Shown here: piece by piece, positions 61,758 through 64,000 of the stretch
Numbering within the stretch: position 1 is the first letter of the stretch
Layout: the number at the start of each line of letters is the position of its first letter
Assembly (NCBI GenBank): GCA_947475065.1
Contig: CANJLB010000002.1
Location: 1 to 64,000 of the forward strand
Source of the DNA: Opitutia bacterium
GTDB taxonomy: Bacteria; Verrucomicrobiota; Verrucomicrobiia; Opitutales; Opitutaceae
Reading direction: 5' to 3'
Length of the DNA stretch: 64,000 bases
Notes under the pieces: generated by a model
Databases searched by the model: none
What the model saw: the letters and a program-made list of their open reading frames with translations, nothing else
What the model was told of the DNA's origin: nothing
Program-made: the position numbers and the translations under genes

Positions 61758-63269
61758 TTACTTCACGCCGGCGGCCTTGGGGGCGTTGATCACAGCGTCG
61801 TACGCGGCCTTGCGAACGTAACCGGTCTGATGGAGGAGCGGGCTGTCGCCCGAGCGCCAAGACTCGGGGTCGCTCAGGCCCCAGAAGGTCACGCGGGTGA
61901 TGACGTCGCGGTGCTTGAGGAACACGGCGAAGATCTCGCCGTAGCGCTGGGCGAGCACCTGCTGCTGCTCGTCGTTGAGCACGGGCGCGCCGGCCCCGCC
62001 ACGACCGCCACGGGCGCCGCCACGACCGCCGACGGTGGCAAGCTGCGGCTTCTGCGTGTCGTTCAGCAGCGGGGTAATCTTGGCGATGGCGGCGGTGTTG
62101 GCCGCCGTGAGCGCACTTTGGCCGGCGGTGACCCGGGCATAGGACTGGGCGAGCGTATCGAGGATCGGGCCGATCTGCGCGGCTTGCGCGTCGGTGAGGG
62201 TGAGCGCGGTCTTGAGGTCGGCGAGGGTGGGCGGGGCAACCGGCGGGAGCGCGGGCCCGGCGGGGGCGCCGCCGCGCGCGCCGGCGCCACGGGCCGCGCC
62301 AGCGGCGGGCGGACCGCCCGCGCCGACGGCGCCGGTGAGCTGTCCGCCGCCGGTGGCGCGCACGTCGAGTTCGGTGAGCATGACCTTCACGCCGAGGGCG
62401 GCAAACATCCCGATGGTCTCGTCAATCTTGGCGGCCGTGGGCGAGTTGTTGTTGTAGTGGCCTTGCATGCCGACGCCGGTGATGGACGCGCCGTTGGCCT
62501 TGAGATATTTGATGAGCTCGACGCAGTTCGCGCGCTTGAAGTCGCTGGCGTCGAGATTGTAGTCGTTGTAGTAAAGCTCGGCGGTGGGATCGGCCTCGTG
62601 CGCCCACTTGAAGGCCATGAGGATGTATTCGGGGCTGCCGACGATGCGGTTGAAGGGGGAGTCCTGGCGCAGGCCGTTCGGCATCTGGCCGACCTGTCCC
62701 GCGTTGTCCGCCAGCGCCTCGTTGACGACGTCCCAGCCCCCGATCTTGCCCTTGTAACGTCCGGCGACCTTAAAGATGTGGTCCTTGAGGCGCTGCATGA
62801 GCACCTCCTTGGTAAGGGTGGCCTGACCGGCGTCGGGCTGGCTCATCCAGCCGGCCATCTGGCTGTGCCAGCAGAGATTATGGCCAATGACGAAGAGTTT
62901 GTTCTTCACGCCGAAGTCCACGTATTGGTCGGCGGGGGCGAAGTTGTAGCTGCTGTCGTCGTTGCCGGGGTTCGGATGGATGGGGCCCATCTTCATGTCA
63001 TTCTCAGGCGAAATGCAGTCGTATTCCTTCAAGATGAGGGCGGCGGCCGTCGCGTTGTTGATCTGGTTGGGGCCGATGGCGACGCCCATGTGGAAGAGGC
63101 CCTTATAGGCATCACGCAGTGAGGCGGACTCGGGGGCCTTGGGGGCGAAGGGCTTGACGGGGGCGGCCGGAGCGGCCGGGGCAGCCGGCTGTGCGAGCAG
63201 CGGGAGGGTGATGGCAGCCGTGCCGACAAGGGCCAGCGCGGTGAGGAGCGTGTGAGTGCTAGTTTTCAT
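61758..63269 (-). CDS. GH10 endo-1,4-beta-xylanase with large insert carrying an LTxxQ-like module
   Basis: Exported xylan backbone hydrolase, 503 residues. Signal peptide to about residue 27. GH10 landmarks: SPENDMKM, HNLCWHSQ, acid/base Glu184 in WDVVNEAL, nucleophile Glu300 in MLTELDVR, and TFWGLSDPESW near the C-terminus. Between the nucleophile strand and the last strand lies an extra segment of about 125 residues (305-430): a Gly/Arg/Ala/Pro linker, a helical module (351-412, DLKTALTLTDAQAAQI ... DTQKPQLAT), and a second RGG-like linker. The module is the one found in the first sugar dehydrogenase. It precedes the GPH symporter gene's end by 62 bases on the same strand. Confidence 0.93.
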   Translation of the reverse strand: MKTSTHTLLTALALVGTAAITLPLLAQPAAPAAPAAPVKPFAPKAPESASLRDAYKGLFHMGVAIGPNQINNATAAALILKEYDCISPENDMKMGPIHPNPGNDDSSYNFAPADQYVDFGVKNKLFVIGHNLCWHSQMAGWMSQPDAGQATLTKEVLMQRLKDHIFKVAGRYKGKIGGWDVVNEALADNAGQVGQMPNGLRQDSPFNRIVGSPEYILMAFKWAHEADPTAELYYNDYNLDASDFKRANCVELIKYLKANGASITGVGMQGHYNNNSPTAAKIDETIGMFAALGVKVMLTELDVRATGGGQLTGAVGAGGPPAAGAARGAGARGGAPAGPALPPVAPPTLADLKTALTLTDAQAAQIGPILDTLAQSYARVTAGQSALTAANTAAIAKITPLLNDTQKPQLATVGGRGGARGGRGGAGAPVLNDEQQQVLAQRYGEIFAVFLKHRDVITRVTFWGLSDPESWRSGDSPLLHQTGYVRKAAYDAVINAPKAAGVK

Positions 63270-63331
63270 GGTGTGAGGGGGGAGGGGGAAGGATTAAGAC
63301 GGCGGCGGGAGGCGCAGGTTGCGTCGGGGAC

Positions 63332-64000
63332 TCAGGCGGTGGCGAGCTTTTTGCGGCGCTCGGCGAGCTCGGCGGCGATCTGGAGGGTACGGTCTTTGCC
63401 AAGCGGGTAGAGCGCGAGCAGGACGGTGCAGAGGGCAAACATGAGCGCGACCACGAGGTTGCCGGTGACATGGAACCCGCGGACGGCGTCGGGTGCATCG
63501 GGCAGCTTGGTGTCGTAGGCGAAATACTTCTCCATGATCGTGAGGAAGCCCCAGGAGCCGATGGCGAGACCGGACTTGAGCGCGAAGCCGATGGTGGCGA
63601 AGACCATGCCGGTGGCTCGGCGACCGGTCTTCCACTCGGAGTAGTCGGCGACGTCGGCGTAGATGGCCCAGACAAGCGCGATGGTCGGCGCATAGACGAT
63701 GGCGCCGATCACGGTAATCCAGAACATCCCCCAGGTGTTGGTCGGTCCGATCAGGAAGAACGCCGCCCAAACAACGGTGGCGAGGGCGAAGCCGCACACG
63801 GCCACTATCTTTTTGCCGAACCGTTTGGCGAGACCGACCGAGAGCAGGATGACCACAATGGTTGTGCCCGTGTTGACCATGTTGATGATGCTGTTGAAGA
63901 CGTCTGCCACGTTGGAGCTGGCCAAGTCAGAGCGGGTGCCGTGGACGATGTAGCCCAGCCAGTGATCCATGATGCCGGTGGTCACCTGGCCGGGCGCGAG
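63332..64000 (-). CDS. GPH-family sugar:cation symporter, C-terminal part
   Basis: The last about 220 residues of a glycoside-pentoside-hexuronide symporter; the N-terminal half lies beyond the window edge. ADVADYSEWKTGRRATGMVFATIGFALKSGLAIG is the family signature after helix 8, and several membrane helices follow. Members import xylosides, melibiose or glucuronides. Upstream of and codirectional with the xylanase, so likely cotranscribed and specific for xylo-oligosaccharides or aldouronates. Confidence 0.88.
   Translation of the reverse strand, partial: LAPGQVTTGIMDHWLGYIVHGTRSDLASSNVADVFNSIINMVNTGTTIVVILLSVGLAKRFGKKIVAVCGFALATVVWAAFFLIGPTNTWGMFWITVIGAIVYAPTIALVWAIYADVADYSEWKTGRRATGMVFATIGFALKSGLAIGSWGFLTIMEKYFAYDTKLPDAPDAVRGFHVTGNLVVALMFALCTVLLALYPLGKDRTLQIAAELAERRKKLATA

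Noticed and set aside
44417-63269. SusC/SusD-type polysaccharide utilisation locus
   Set aside because: No TonB-dependent receptor or SusD-like lipoprotein gene is seen; transporters are MFS and GPH.

Overview
The window is a GC-rich bacterial chromosome segment whose gene content suggests a verrucomicrobium of the Opitutae/Opitutaceae type. This is inference, based on DUF1592/DUF1552 pairs, very large ThuA/PVC-type dehydrogenase proteins, paralogous exported sugar dehydrogenases, a LacI/AraC-chimeric XylR regulator, and the housekeeping genes. No rRNA, CRISPR array or intact mobile element was seen. There is one tRNA (Val, CAC).

Layout. 1-2 kb: remnant of an FGGY kinase, then tilS and a small membrane protein. 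2-9 kb (minus): rpsA, an FGE-like protein, surE, a GT10 fucosyltransferase-like enzyme, an FkbM methyltransferase, gltX. 9-22.5 kb: MFS transporter, Xer recombinase, mazG, trpC, rsmA, several small orphans, a dienelactone hydrolase, an S4 protein, a DTW-domain tRNA modification enzyme, a family B DNA polymerase, and a clpS/DUF2017-like pair. 22.7-26 kb: two exported glucose/sorbosone dehydrogenase paralogues. 26-34 kb: TerC-type protein, pdxH, a hybrid histidine kinase, sixA, a MerR regulator with a recognisable operator, an MGMT-like protein, an RmlD-like SDR and a lipoate ligase-like protein. 34-44 kb: rlmD, two TrmH-type methyltransferases, nth, tRNA-Val, sucB/sucA and a SUI1-domain protein.

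44-64 kb is a glucuronoxylan-use locus: GH67 alpha-glucuronidase, XylR regulator, a c-type-haem DUF1592 protein with a Tat-exported DUF1552 partner, a 1266-residue ThuA/PVC-dehydrogenase/HEAT protein ending in an azurin-like cupredoxin, a Gfo/Idh oxidoreductase, an MFS transporter, a GH43 lipoprotein, an esterase remnant, a GH10 xylanase and a GPH-type symporter. The likely flow is extracellular or periplasmic cleavage of xylan by GH10/GH43/GH67, import by the two transporters and control by XylR. A redox role for the haem and copper proteins is hypothesis.

The most unusual signals are not ordinary genes. (1) GC-rich palindromes are inserted in frame inside rsmA, rlmD and the SUI1 gene, with relatives between genes. 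(2) Heptad-repeat insertions lie inside sucA and rlmD, and long heptad dyads fill several intergenic gaps. (3) A 65-residue LTxxQ-like module is shared, without gaps, between the GH10 xylanase (where it splits the catalytic barrel) and a sugar dehydrogenase. (4) Gly/Arg-rich tracts recur in five exported proteins. (5) A two-part non-coding cassette is duplicated upstream of the two dehydrogenase/cytochrome units.
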